A DNA stretch of 64,000 nt from Bradyrhizobium sp. Tv2a-2 (GCF_000472425.1 NZ_AXAI01000011.1:124001-188000); one strand, 5' to 3'; positions 43,981-51,917 are shown, numbered from the stretch's first letter. Program-made: numbers and translations. The notes: generated from the sequence alone by a model not told the origin.

Positions 43981-43995
43981 CTAACCATATTTTAA
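43981..43995 (+). promoter_or_regulatory. CtrA-like box upstream of flaF
   Basis: CTAA-CCATATT-TTAA matches TTAA-N7-TTAA with one mismatch and keeps the CCAT extension. It lies 69 bases before the flaF start codon. Confidence 0.55.
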
Positions 43996-44063
43996 AGGCA
44001 ACCTCATACAAAAACGTGGCAATCCTCCACGTAGCGTCATTAGCGTAAGTACAGAGGTTCTGG

Positions 44064-44432
44064 ATGTCGTCTCATGCTGCTCAAGCCTACGCACGCACCT
44101 CGCAAGCGACGGCTTCACCGAGAGAGATAGAAGCGCAGGCGCTCTTGAAGGCGGCAAGGCAGTTGCAGGAAGTACAGGCCAACTGGAAGGGCGCGGACAA
44201 GAACCTCTACAACGCCCTCTTGTTCAATCGTCGGTTGTGGTCGATCTTCATGACCGCGGCCGAGGACAACGGCAATCAGAACACGCTCGAGGTCCGTCAG
44301 AACATCGCCAATATCGGCCTGTTCGTGCTGAAGCAGACCATCGAGATCCAGATGGATCCGGATCCCAAGAAGCTCAAGTCGCTGATCGACATCAACTGCA
44401 ACATCGCCGCCGGCCTGTCCGGTCGCGCCTGA
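44064..44432 (+). CDS. flaF: Flagellar biosynthesis regulator FlaF
   Basis: 122 residues. AAQAYARTSQATASPREIEAQALLKAARQLQEV, then NLYNALLFNRRLWSIFMTAAEDNGN and IANIGLFVLKQTIEI, is the FlaF pattern. FlaF acts with FlbT to coordinate flagellin synthesis and secretion in alphaproteobacteria and is needed for flagellin export. It has its own CtrA-like box upstream and a convergent neighbour just downstream. Confidence 0.95.
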   Translation: MSSHAAQAYARTSQATASPREIEAQALLKAARQLQEVQANWKGADKNLYNALLFNRRLWSIFMTAAEDNGNQNTLEVRQNIANIGLFVLKQTIEIQMDPDPKKLKSLIDINCNIAAGLSGRA

Positions 44433-44448
44433 CGACGCCGGTCAGGCG
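44426..44448. terminator. Hairpin spanning the convergent stops of flaF and the FlaG-like gene
   Basis: CGCCTGAC (44426-44433) pairs with GTCAGGCG (44441-44448). It overlaps both stop codons. No U-tail is present, so it may end or stabilise either transcript. Confidence 0.4.
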
Positions 44449-44810
44449 TTGCGGTCGGTCGAAGTGGAGTGGGGCTGGTCGGCCTTGGCGAGATCGAGCG
44501 CGTGAAAATAGGCCCGGCGCCGCAGCGTGGCGTCGTCTGGGAATTGCTCCATGACCTGACCGGTCCAGCTCTTGACGACCTGGAACACCAGCGTCGCCGC
44601 GTCACGATCGAAATAGGCCTGGCGGCTCAGGTCGCTGCCGTTCAGGCTTGAGGGATCGTTGCGAACGGGCGCGCTCGCATCAGCCGGCGTTACGCTCTGG
44701 CTGGCCGGCAGGTCGGTCGCCACGCCGTTGCTTGCCGCCTGGGTCTGCGGTGCAATGGCGGGCGCTGGAGCCGGTACCCCGACCGGCCTGATGCTGAAAT
44801 CCGTACTCAT
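44442..44810 (-). CDS. FlaG-like small flagellar-locus protein
   Basis: 122 residues. The first 60 are disordered and Ala/Pro/Ser-rich. The second half, AYFDRDAATLVFQVVKSWTGQVMEQFPDDATLRRRAYFHAL, resembles the short FlaG fold (F-x-x-D-x-x-T-x-x-x-V-x-V-x-D..T-G-x-V-x-R-Q-I-P). FlaG family members influence filament length. This is a remote match from memory, strengthened by its place between flaF and the flgI-flgJ operon. A hypothetical protein is the safe alternative. Confidence 0.6.
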   Translation of the reverse strand: MSTDFSIRPVGVPAPAPAIAPQTQAASNGVATDLPASQSVTPADASAPVRNDPSSLNGSDLSRQAYFDRDAATLVFQVVKSWTGQVMEQFPDDATLRRRAYFHALDLAKADQPHSTSTDRNA

Positions 44811-44972
44811 GGCAGCCTCCTGGTGCCGCGTACCCCTCTACGAAACCAAATTCCCATCCATTCCCAAGGGCAATATTGCTCTTGAGGTTTAAATGTCTTG
44901 TTAGGGAATATGGTGAACGCGCAGCTTGGCGGACCGCGAGGATTTAAGGTGAATTGTCGGTAAAGCCGCGCA

Positions 44973-44992
44973 GCCGCCCCCCGAGGGGCGGC
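44973..44992 (-). terminator. Hairpin after the flgI-flgJ-flgN-like operon
   Basis: GCCGCCCC and GGGGCGGC (44973-44980, 44985-44992) close a CCGA tetraloop, 15 bases beyond the stop of the last gene of the minus-strand operon. There is no strong U-tail. Confidence 0.5.
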
Positions 44993-45007
44993 CCCAAAGC
45001 CGATGCG

Positions 45008-45496
45008 CTACAGCGAGCGGCTGATCGACAGCGGCCGCAGATGGCGCGCGGTCGGCGTGGCGCGGCGTCCCTGGGCGGTATAGGTGCTCGGGATATTGCG
45101 GCGCTGCATCTCGGCATTGACCCCGCGCACGACGTTCTCCGACACCGCATGCGCGGTCGCCAGCACCGTGAGATTGACCTGCAGCATGGCGCGGAAGGTG
45201 TCGTGATGGCGGTGCAGCGCGGTGAGCAGCTCCGGCTCCGCGCGCGACAGGAATTTCTGGCTCGCTTTCAGGCTGCCGACCGTCTTGACATAGCGGCGGG
45301 ACAATTCCGCCTTCTTCTGCTCGAAGCTCATCGCCTGGCGCAATTGCCCGGCGCGCACGAGCTCGGTCTCGCTCTCGACCACTGAGAGCAGCGTGCTCAT
45401 CACCTCCATCAGCTCTTCGGCGAGCTTGCGCGCTTCCTCGGGGCTCGTCGCCGCGACATAAGGTGAGGGTGTGTCCTTGCGCACCTGTGCGTTCAT
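45008..45496 (-). CDS. FlgN-like flagellar protein (export chaperone candidate)
   Basis: 162 residues, largely helical: EEARKLAEELMEVMSTLLSVVESETELVRAGQLRQAMSFEQKKAELSRRYVKTVGSLKASQ. The N-terminal coiled-coil pattern and the position directly after flgI and flgJ match the alphaproteobacterial gene annotated as FlgN-like. FlgN is the chaperone for FlgK and FlgL before export. AAGGAG precedes ATG 45496, 17 bases after the flgJ stop. Sequence similarity to enterobacterial FlgN is weak, so the functional call is tentative. Confidence 0.6.
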   Translation of the reverse strand: MNAQVRKDTPSPYVAATSPEEARKLAEELMEVMSTLLSVVESETELVRAGQLRQAMSFEQKKAELSRRYVKTVGSLKASQKFLSRAEPELLTALHRHHDTFRAMLQVNLTVLATAHAVSENVVRGVNAEMQRRNIPSTYTAQGRRATPTARHLRPLSISRSL

Positions 45497-45513
45497 CCCG
45501 TGTACTCCTTGGT

Positions 45514-45945
45514 TTACTGGCTTGTACTCTTGCTCGCATTGTTCGTCGTAGCTGCGCTCGCAGGATCTCCGCTTGCAGTCCTGGCCTGCTGCATGATCAA
45601 CGTGCGGTAGACTTCGTTGGCGATGCCGACGCCGCCGGCTTTCGCAAAGGACCTGGAATATTGCTCGGTCAGCATCGAGCGCCACACGCCGGTGCCGACG
45701 GTGTCGCCGAACGGGCCTTCGCCCTTCAGCCCGCTGGTCATCTGCGAGAACATCGAGTTCAGGAACATGGCCTCGAAGTCGGTCGCCGTCGCTTTTGCCT
45801 TGGCCTGCGCCCGCGGCGGGACCTGCTGTAGCGCGGCCGCGAAATCGAGGTCGGGCCGGCCATTGATGGCGGTGGGGACGAAGTTACCGCTTTTGCCCGC
45901 GTAGGCAGAGGCGGCGGCCGATGAGGCGATGGTGCTGATCTGCAT
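45514..45945 (-). CDS. flgJ: Rod-binding protein FlgJ, N-terminal domain only
   Basis: 143 residues. ATDFEAMFLNSMFSQMTSGLKGEGPFGDTVGTGVWRSMLTEQYSRSFAKAGGVGIANEVYRTLI is the FlgJ N-terminal (rod cap/assembly) domain. The muramidase domain of enterobacterial FlgJ is absent, as usual in alphaproteobacteria, so wall-cutting must come from another protein. The start codon shares one base with the flgI stop (TGATG), showing translational coupling. Confidence 0.9.
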   Translation of the reverse strand: MQISTIASSAAASAYAGKSGNFVPTAINGRPDLDFAAALQQVPPRAQAKAKATATDFEAMFLNSMFSQMTSGLKGEGPFGDTVGTGVWRSMLTEQYSRSFAKAGGVGIANEVYRTLIMQQARTASGDPASAATTNNASKSTSQ

Positions 45946-47069
45946 CACATCACCTCGATGTCGGCCTGGATCGCGCCTGCAGCCTTGATTGCCTGCAGGA
46001 TGCCGATCAGATCGCGCGGCCCGATCCCGAGCCCGTTGAGCCCGTCGACCAGCTGCTGCAGCGACACGCCGTCCTTGACGACGGCGAATTTCTTGCCGTC
46101 CTCGGAGACGCCGACGCTGGTGCGCGGCGTCACCACGGTACGGCCGCGCGAGAACGAATTGGGCTGGCTGACCTGCGGTGACTCCGAGATCGTCACCGTG
46201 AGATTGCCTTGCGCGACCGCAACCGTGTTCACGCGGACGTCGCGGCCCATCACGATGATGCCGCTGCGCTCGTCGATGACGATCTTGGCGGCCTGATCCG
46301 GGTCGACCTGCAACTGCTCGATCTCGGTCAGGAAGGCAACCACGTTGCCCTTGAACTCCGGCGGGATTGTCAGCTGCACGGTGGAGGGATCGATCGGCTC
46401 GGCGCATTTGACGCCGAGGAAATCGTTCACGGCAGCTGCGATGCGCTTTGCCGTGGTGAAATCGGCGTTGCGCAGCGCGAGCCGTACATTGGGCAGGCGA
46501 TTGAGCGCGAACTCGATCTCGCGCTCGATGATGGCGCCGTTGGCGATGCGCCCGACGGTCGGCACGCCCTGAGTGATCTTTGCGGCCTGGCCTTCCGCCT
46601 GGAAGCCGGTGATGGCGAGCGAGCCCTGCGCCACCGCATAGACGTTGCCGTCGGCGCCGAGCAGCGGCGTGACGAGGAGGGTGCCGCCTTGCAGGTTCTT
46701 CGCATCGCCCAGCGCCGAGACGGTGACGTCCATGCGCGTGCCTTGCGTGGCAAAGGGCGGCAGGTTGCCGGTCACCATGACGGCGGCGACGTTACCGGTG
46801 CGGATGGTGGCGCCGCGAATGTTGACGCCCATGCGCTCGAGCATCGCCTGCAGCGATTGCTTGGTGAAGGGGATATTGTTCAAGGTGTCGCCGGTGCCGT
46901 TGAGGCCGACGACGAGGCCGTAGCCGATCAACTGGTTCTGCCGCACACCCTCGATATTGGCGAGGTCCTTGATCCGCGAGGTCGCGGAGGCGGAGACGAC
47001 GGATGTTAGCAACGCCAATGAGGCGGCGCAGGCCACCATCAGGAATCGTGACAGACGGACGCTTCGCAT
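45945..47069 (-). CDS. flgI: Flagellar P-ring protein FlgI
   Basis: 374 residues with a signal peptide (RSVRLSRFLMVACAASLALLTSVVSASA). The mature protein begins TSRIKDLANIEGVRQNQLIGYGLVVGLNGTGDTLNNIPFT, the strongly conserved FlgI opening, and ends DLIGILQAIKAAGAIQADIEVM. It forms the P ring around the rod in the periplasm. ATG 47069 is preferred because the AGGGGAG lies seven bases upstream; ATG 47075 is too close to it. A TTAACCAT half-site (minus strand, 47171-47178) lies about 100 bases upstream. It heads the flgI-flgJ-flgN-like operon. Confidence 0.95.
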   Translation of the reverse strand: MRSVRLSRFLMVACAASLALLTSVVSASATSRIKDLANIEGVRQNQLIGYGLVVGLNGTGDTLNNIPFTKQSLQAMLERMGVNIRGATIRTGNVAAVMVTGNLPPFATQGTRMDVTVSALGDAKNLQGGTLLVTPLLGADGNVYAVAQGSLAITGFQAEGQAAKITQGVPTVGRIANGAIIEREIEFALNRLPNVRLALRNADFTTAKRIAAAVNDFLGVKCAEPIDPSTVQLTIPPEFKGNVVAFLTEIEQLQVDPDQAAKIVIDERSGIIVMGRDVRVNTVAVAQGNLTVTISESPQVSQPNSFSRGRTVVTPRTSVGVSEDGKKFAVVKDGVSLQQLVDGLNGLGIGPRDLIGILQAIKAAGAIQADIEVM

Positions 47070-47335
47070 CCTCATGCTCCCCTGGAACGCGATTTCATGG
47101 ACAGCTCCGCCACTCCCATGACTTTGCGGTCCGGCCTTATCCATGCGAGCGGCGTGCCACGCCTCTTTTCGATGGTTAAATAATTGTTTTTATTGATGCA
47201 TTGTCGTGGTCGTCCGTGTCGGACGAGGCGCGCCATGTAGTGCGAAAGTGCCGCCCCGGCAGATTTTGCCGAGCCGTTTACGCCCCATTAACCATAACGG
47301 GCGAAGCTGCGCGCACACCTTGGCGGGGGCTGAAC
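47070..47335. promoter_or_regulatory. Divergent flgI / fliX regulatory region with CtrA-like sites
   Basis: On the plus strand TTTA-N7-TTAACCAT (47277-47295) is a CtrA-like box with one mismatch, ending 40 bases before the fliX start. On the minus strand a TTAACCAT half-site lies at 47171-47178 facing flgI. In Caulobacter the fliX promoter is CtrA controlled. Confidence 0.6.
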
Positions 47336-47755
47336 ATGCGGATCTATGGACCGAACGGCACGACGCTGGGCACGCCCGCGTCGGCCGTGCGCAGGACTTC
47401 TGGTGGCGGCTTTGCGCTGCCGGAGGACGAACCCGCAACCACGCAGGAGACGCGCGGGGCGGTCGCGCCGCGCGCTGCGGCGAACATCGACGCGTTGCTC
47501 GCGCTGCAGGGCATCGAGGAAGACCCGGCCGAGCGGCGCAAGCGCTCGGTGCAGCGGGGCAAGGGCGCGCTCGACGTGCTCGACGATCTCAAGCTCCGCC
47601 TGCTCGCCGGCACCATCGACCAGCCCACCGTGAGCCGCCTGCGCGCTGCGGCCGCGAGCCTGAAATCCTTGTCCGGCGATCCCCACCTCGATGCCGTGCT
47701 GTCCGAGATCGAACTGCGTGTCGAGGTCGAACTGGCCAAGGCCGGGCAGCACTGA
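47336..47755 (+). CDS. fliX: Flagellar assembly regulator FliX
   Basis: 139 residues. GGGFALPEDE in the disordered N-terminal part and NIDALLALQGIEEDPAERRKRSVQRGKGALDVLDDLKLRLLAGTI, then LDAVLSEIELRVEVELAK, match FliX of Caulobacter in length and pattern. FliX couples completion of the early flagellar basal body to the sigma54 activator FlbD, so it would gate the flgE promoter in this window. Its presence argues that an FlbD homologue acts on the palindromes at 28553-28601. Confidence 0.93.
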   Translation: MRIYGPNGTTLGTPASAVRRTSGGGFALPEDEPATTQETRGAVAPRAAANIDALLALQGIEEDPAERRKRSVQRGKGALDVLDDLKLRLLAGTIDQPTVSRLRAAAASLKSLSGDPHLDAVLSEIELRVEVELAKAGQH

Positions 47756-47989
47756 GCTCTCTCTGACGTCTGCATGACAGCGGAGTAGGGGCATGGCAGC
47801 CCAGCCGCAGCCCACATGAGCGAAGCGACATGCGGGAACTTCCCACGCGTCAGTTGCTCCGGATGTGGTTCCGCTCATCCGGGGCAGGCGCCCGGCGGCG
47901 GGGCGTGTCAGCGGAGTACCGGCGTCCCCCACGCCGCTTTTGCCGGTTGCCGGCGCTTCGTAGCGGCGTTGGGCGGCGAGCACGTCCTT
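47756..47989. other. Gap between fliX and the NAD(P)-binding pseudogene
   Basis: 234 bases with no supportable gene. Open frames here are short, Cys/Gly/Arg-rich and look like composition artefacts. It may contain the lost N-terminal half of the adjacent pseudogene in unrecognisable form. Confidence 0.4.
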
Positions 47990-48334
47990 CATATCCCACT
48001 CGGCAGTCGCGCAGGGGATTGTCGGTGGCGCCGGTTCGCTGGAGGTGGCGCCAGGGGTCAGGCTGGTGACGACGCCGAACTTCCCGGCGCAGGACAAGGC
48101 CGAGGCCGGGGGGCGTTCCTCGATCGCCTGAGGCAGGAGAGGGAGCTGAACTGGACCTTGCTGTCGCCCTCGGCGCTGATCGACTTCGGGAACCGGACCG
48201 GCTAGTTCCGCCTCGGAACGGACCGGCTGCCGGTCGATTCGGCCGGCAAGAGCTGGACCTCGTTTGCGGTCGCGATGGCCGACGAAATCGAGCGTCCCGC
48301 CCATATCCGCAGGCGCTTTACCGTCGGCTATTAA
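47990..48334 (+). pseudogene. Broken NAD(P)H-binding reductase gene (YwnB/COG2910-like), C-terminal half
   Basis: Reading frames here reproduce, in pieces, the C-terminal half of a Rossmann-type NAD(P)-dependent reductase: GGAGSLEVAPGVRLVTTPNFPA (about 48027-48090), then after a frameshift FLDRLRQERELNWTLLSPSAL (about 48110-48180), then after an in-frame TAG at 48203-48205 FRLGTDRLPVDSAGKSW and ADEIERPAHIRRRFTVGY ending at TAA 48334. At least one frameshift and one nonsense change (probably AAG to TAG in the usual Gly-Lys-Phe) are present and the N-terminal half is missing. It is surely inactive. Confidence 0.78.
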
Positions 48335-48523
48335 CCGCTGAGTGCGATTCCCGCCCCGCAGGCGATAGATTTGTCTGTGCAAGGGCTTGGCTAACGGGTA
48401 GGGCTGGCCACTGGAATATTGTCTGTCACAGGACGCCGCTATATAAGGCCCCGCGCGAGCGGAACTTCCGCCTCGCGTGGCGCCGCAAGGGCGCGGCACC
48501 TTCAGGTGAAAGATGGGCTGGCC

Positions 48524-48934
48524 TTGGAAAAGCTGAAGAACTACAGACCTTCCGAAAAAGAGCCTTTTATGAACGAGCGGCAGCGCGACTATTTTCGTGC
48601 CAAGCTTTTGTCCTGGAAGGACGAGATCCTCAGGGAATCGAAGCTGACGTTGCAAGCCTTGCAAGAGGAAAACGTCAATCATCCCGATCTCGCCGACCGT
48701 GCGTCCTCCGAAACTGACCGTGCCATCGAACTGCGTGCCCGCGACCGCCAGCGCAAGCTGATCTCCAAGATCGACGCCGCGCTCCAGCGAATCGAGGACA
48801 ACACGTACGGCTATTGCGAGGAGACCGGCGAGCCGATCTCGCTGAAGCGGCTGGAAGCCCGCCCGATCGCGACGCTGTCGGTGGAAGCGCAGGAGCGCCA
48901 CGAGAAGCGCGAAAAGGTCTATCGGGACGAGTAG
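48524..48934 (+). CDS. dksA: RNA polymerase-binding transcription factor DksA
   Basis: About 136 residues if TTG 48524 starts it (MEKLKNYRPSEKEPFMNERQRDYFRAKLL); ATG 48569 and GTG 48506 are alternatives. The coiled-coil tip region DLADRASSETDRAIELRARDRQRKLI is intact, including the Asp/Ala residues that reach into the polymerase channel. The zinc-finger part has only one Cys (YGYCEETGEPI), as in Cys-poor DksA variants, so zinc is probably not bound. It mediates ppGpp-dependent control and resists oxidation in other species. DksA genes often neighbour fliX in this group. Confidence 0.9.
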   Translation: MEKLKNYRPSEKEPFMNERQRDYFRAKLLSWKDEILRESKLTLQALQEENVNHPDLADRASSETDRAIELRARDRQRKLISKIDAALQRIEDNTYGYCEETGEPISLKRLEARPIATLSVEAQERHEKREKVYRDE

Positions 48935-49150
48935 GGCGCTGGTGATTGCGTCTACCCGCGGCTCTCTCGAGGGAACCGCGGCCTTGCGAAGCGTGACGCG
49001 GCGTTTGCCCGTCACGTGAGCGCGCATGATTTTTTGCTTTGAAAACAATTCCTTTCCTCGCAGATTTGAATCTTTAAGGTCGGCTTGAAACTCCGCCTTA
49101 GCCGTTGCCCTGGCGCCACGGTTGAGCTGCGGATGAAAGGGGCTTCCCGT

Positions 49151-49936
49151 ATGGACAGAATTCTCAAGGCCGCCCAGGCGATCGCGACCGCGCGCCGCAC
49201 CAAGGAGCGGCTCGCTCCGCTCGCGCCCGAGGTCGCGCCTCGGGATGAAGCCGAGGGCTACCAGGTGCAGCGCGCGCTGCGGGACCTCTTGCTGCCGCAG
49301 TTTGGCGCGCTGGTCGGCTACAAGATCGGCTGCACCTCCAATGTGATGCAGCAATATCTGAACATCCCGCATCCATGCGGTGGCTCGGTGTTCGAGCGCG
49401 GCGTGCACCAGAGCGGGGTGAAGCTCGCAGCATCCGATTTCGTGCACGTCGGCGTCGAATGCGAGATCGCGGTAAGGCTGGCGCGGGATCTTTCGCCGGG
49501 CGAGGCGCCCTTTACGGCCGCCTGGGTGGGGGAGGCGATCGAGGCCTATCTGCCGGCGATCGAGATCGTCGACGACCGCTATGTGCAATGGGAAACCCTG
49601 GGCGCGCCGACGCTTGTGGCCGATGACTTCTTCGCGGCCGCTTGCGTGCTCGGTCCGGCGGTAGCTCGCCGCGAGGCGCCCGATGTGCGCGAGGTCGCCG
49701 GCCGCGCCCTGATCAACGGCGCCGAAGTGGGGGCCGGAACCGGCGCCGACGTGCTTGGCCATCCCCACAATGCGCTGGCCTGGCTCGCCAATCATCTGGC
49801 CTCCGAGGGCAAGGGTCTGCACAAGGGCCAGCTCGTGCTGACCGGGAGCCTCGTGAAGACGGTGTGGCTCAATCCCGGAGACAAGGTGACAATGGAACTC
49901 GCCGGACTGGGGACGGTGGAGGCTGAGTTTACGTGA
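49151..49936 (+). CDS. 2-keto-4-pentenoate hydratase (MhpD/fumarylacetoacetase-related)
   Basis: 261 residues. GYQVQRALRDLLLPQFGALVGYKIGCTSNVMQQYLNIPHPCGG, then VGVECEIAVRLARDLSPGEAPFTAAWV and LPAIEIVDDRY (the metal-binding Glu/Asp set), fit the hydratase/decarboxylase family acting on 2-keto-dienoic acids in aromatic degradation. LVLTGSLVKTVWLNPGDKVTMELAGLGTVEAEF is the expected end. It stands alone, without other catabolic genes, so the substrate is uncertain. ATG 49151 is chosen over the upstream frame because the family begins close to DRILKAAQAI. Confidence 0.82.
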   Translation: MDRILKAAQAIATARRTKERLAPLAPEVAPRDEAEGYQVQRALRDLLLPQFGALVGYKIGCTSNVMQQYLNIPHPCGGSVFERGVHQSGVKLAASDFVHVGVECEIAVRLARDLSPGEAPFTAAWVGEAIEAYLPAIEIVDDRYVQWETLGAPTLVADDFFAAACVLGPAVARREAPDVREVAGRALINGAEVGAGTGADVLGHPHNALAWLANHLASEGKGLHKGQLVLTGSLVKTVWLNPGDKVTMELAGLGTVEAEFT

Positions 49937-49948
49937 GGTGAAGGGGAG

Positions 49949-49993
49949 CCTAAGGCGCGATGACGATTCAACCAAATCTCATCGTGCTTTAGG
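49949..49993 (+). repeat. Dispersed palindromic element, copy F (second half only)
   Basis: Only the second inverted repeat of the element at 10522 is present: CCTAAGGCGCGATGA and CTCATCGTGCTTTAGG around the ACGATTCAACCAAAT core. It lies 13 bases after the hydratase stop. Confidence 0.8.
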
Positions 49994-50029
49994 CCGGGGC
50001 CACATCGAGGCCGGGGCTATCATCGCGCG

Positions 50030-50505
50030 CATTCCCACCATCGAGCGTGTTCCCCATATTCGCATCCAACTCCGAACCATCACCAGGCACACCCCTCTCA
50101 TTCCCGCGGCGCTACGCGCCCGGGTGATTCCGGAAGATGTGTCCCTCGACAGCATCGAGGGCGCAGGGAAGACCGGGTGCCCGCCAGGCACCCGCGGCTC
50201 CCGCGCAGAAAAAGGTTGCGCGAGCGCGCGGCAGCAACAGGTGTCGGCGGCATCACGCCGGCCTTCCCTGCGCAGTGGGTTACGGCTTATACGGGCTCTC
50301 CTCGGTGAACCAATGCTTGTTTGCCACCGTCGCCTCGCATGCGCCTTTGGAGCAAATACGAGACTTGACGCCAGCGTCGGGGCGCCAGGACCACACGACT
50401 TCGCCGTCCGCAATCCCTGCCGCTCGTCAGTCAGCACGATCACGTCCACCGCATTCCGCTCCACGTTCGTGACGACGCGTACGCCCCTGATCGGAGCGGA
50501 ATGAA
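50030..50505 (+). repeat. Probable dispersed intergenic repeat of Bradyrhizobium type
   Basis: A roughly 475-base stretch without a credible gene, although all frames look semi-open. One frame contains LTPASGRQDHTTSPSA, which I recall from many spurious small proteins annotated in Bradyrhizobium and relatives. That suggests a family of non-coding repeats rather than a gene. With the palindromic copy at 49949 it accounts for much of the 801-base gap at 49937-50737. Confidence 0.5.
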
Positions 50506-50671
50506 GGGATCATACAGCCGATGACGGTTTCGGAAAAGCGGAATATTTTTCGGAGCCCGGATTGACAGGGTTTTGCGATCGGCGCCCGACAGGCAAATCA
50601 GTTTGTCTCCAGCCGAACCGAAGTTACGGCGTGTACTCATAAATCAGGGTACAGCTGATGTCCGTTTAGTC

Positions 50672-50732
50672 CCCAACAGCGGCGCGAGAGCAGACACTCC
50701 GGGACCGCCGCTTTGGGCCCAAGAGGCGACAT
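50672..50732 (+). repeat. Degenerate intergenic repeat, copy 1
   Basis: CCCAACAGCGGCG..AGCAGACA...GACCGCCGCTTTGGGCCCAA resembles the segment at 51846-51915 (roughly three of four bases equal). The two copies flank the binding-protein gene in the same orientation. The motif with GCAGACAT also appears at about 53845. Confidence 0.45.
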
Positions 50733-50737
50733 CCGTC

Positions 50738-51724
50738 TCACTCGATCACCTCGTCGGCGCTTGTCAGAAGCGAAGTCGGGATCGAAATGCCAATCATTTT
50801 TGCAGCCTTAAGGTTGATGGTGAGCTTGAAGCGGGATGGTTGCTCGACCGGAAGGTCGGCCGGCTTCGCGCCTTTGAGAATCTTGTCGACATAACCAACG
50901 GCGCGCCGAAAGTAGTCGGGAAAGTCGGGGCCATAGCTTAGCAAGGCACCAAACGGCACCATCTCGGCGACGCTAACAAAGGTCGGCAGCTTTTTCGCCA
51001 GCACGAACGCGCCGATGCGAGCCCTTTCGTTAAACATCAAGGGCCCCCCTCCCGTGATCAGGGCTTCACTGCCCGCGGCTGCGAGCCCGGCGAGCGCGCT
51101 GTCGATTGCCGCCGGCGAAGATGCTTCCGCAATGCGCAGCTCCAGACCCAATTCTTTTGCGGCCGCCAGCGACGACGAGATGACACGCGCCGCCGACAGA
51201 TCTTTCGGATCGATCATCAACGTGACACGCGACACGCCCGGGACTGCCTCCTTCAGGAGGGCCAGTCGCTTTCCTGAAAGGTCCAGCCCCATCAGCGAGA
51301 GGCCGCTGACGTTGCCGCCGGGGTGCGCCAGACTGTCCGCAAGACCTGCCGTGACAGGATCAGTCGCAAGTACGACCACGATGGGAATGGTTCGACTTGC
51401 TCTTCGTAGCTCCTTCGCCCCCAATTCGGTCACCGAAACGATCACGTCGAGCCTGCTGTCGACAAGCTCCTGCGCCAGCGATCGAAACCGCTCCGCCTGC
51501 TCCGCGGGAAAACGGTGCTCCAGGATGATGGTCTTGCCCTCGACATAACCGAGATCGCTGAAGGCCTTTTTCACGACGCTGAGATAGACATCTTCCTCTT
51601 CGGCGCTGCCGGCATGCCAGAGCACACCGACGCGTGGAATTGTCGCCGTTCGCTGGGCCCAGGACACGACAGGCGATATCGCCGCGGTGCCGGCCACAAG
51701 AGCAAGGAAATCTCGCCGCCTCAT
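50738..51724 (-). CDS. ABC transporter substrate-binding protein (COG2984 type)
   Basis: 328 residues. MRRRDFLALVAGTAAISPVVSWAQ has the twin-Arg pattern of a Tat signal. The mature part IPRVGVLWHAGSAEEEDVYLSVVKKAFSDLGYVEGKTIILEHRFPAEQAERFRSLAQELV is typical of the ABC_sub_bind family found in many copies in Bradyrhizobium. GGAGGG decides ATG 51724 over the longer frame. No permease or ATPase is adjacent. Relatives have been linked to tryptophan or aromatic-compound uptake, but the ligand here is unknown. Similar repeats lie on both sides, suggesting it may have moved as a unit. Confidence 0.85.
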   Translation of the reverse strand: MRRRDFLALVAGTAAISPVVSWAQRTATIPRVGVLWHAGSAEEEDVYLSVVKKAFSDLGYVEGKTIILEHRFPAEQAERFRSLAQELVDSRLDVIVSVTELGAKELRRASRTIPIVVVLATDPVTAGLADSLAHPGGNVSGLSLMGLDLSGKRLALLKEAVPGVSRVTLMIDPKDLSAARVISSSLAAAKELGLELRIAEASSPAAIDSALAGLAAAGSEALITGGGPLMFNERARIGAFVLAKKLPTFVSVAEMVPFGALLSYGPDFPDYFRRAVGYVDKILKGAKPADLPVEQPSRFKLTINLKAAKMIGISIPTSLLTSADEVIE

Positions 51725-51804
51725 TCTGCCCTCCGGGTGACGAAAGCGCATATTATCCTTGGAGGCGGGAAGTTCGAAGAGCTAAAAGAGCTGATGACGT
51801 CGCA

Positions 51805-51917
51805 ACAGGGGTCATTCGCGCCAGTTTCGGTCGCTCGCCGCGTGTCTGCTTATGCTCCAACAGCGGCGGAATAGCAGACATCCCTCAACCGCCGCTTTGA
51901 GCCAACGACCGACATAT
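51805..51917 (+). repeat. Degenerate intergenic repeat, copy 2
   Basis: GGGGTCATTCGCG..., CCAACAGCGGCGGAATAGCAGACAT and ACCGCCGCTTTGAGCCAACGACC form a longer, better kept version of the sequence at 50672. It lies upstream of the adenylate cyclase gene. I recognise the style (CCGCT..AGCGGA..AGCAGACAT) as a widespread rhizobial intergenic repeat. Confidence 0.45.

Noticed and set aside
47288..49975. 895-codon open frame antisense to fliX, dksA and the hydratase
   Set aside because: It covers three genes with clear family matches on the other strand; composition is typical of a shadow frame.
50137..50472. Open frame with LTPASGRQDHTTSPSA
   Set aside because: Recalled as a recurrent spurious translation of a dispersed non-coding sequence.
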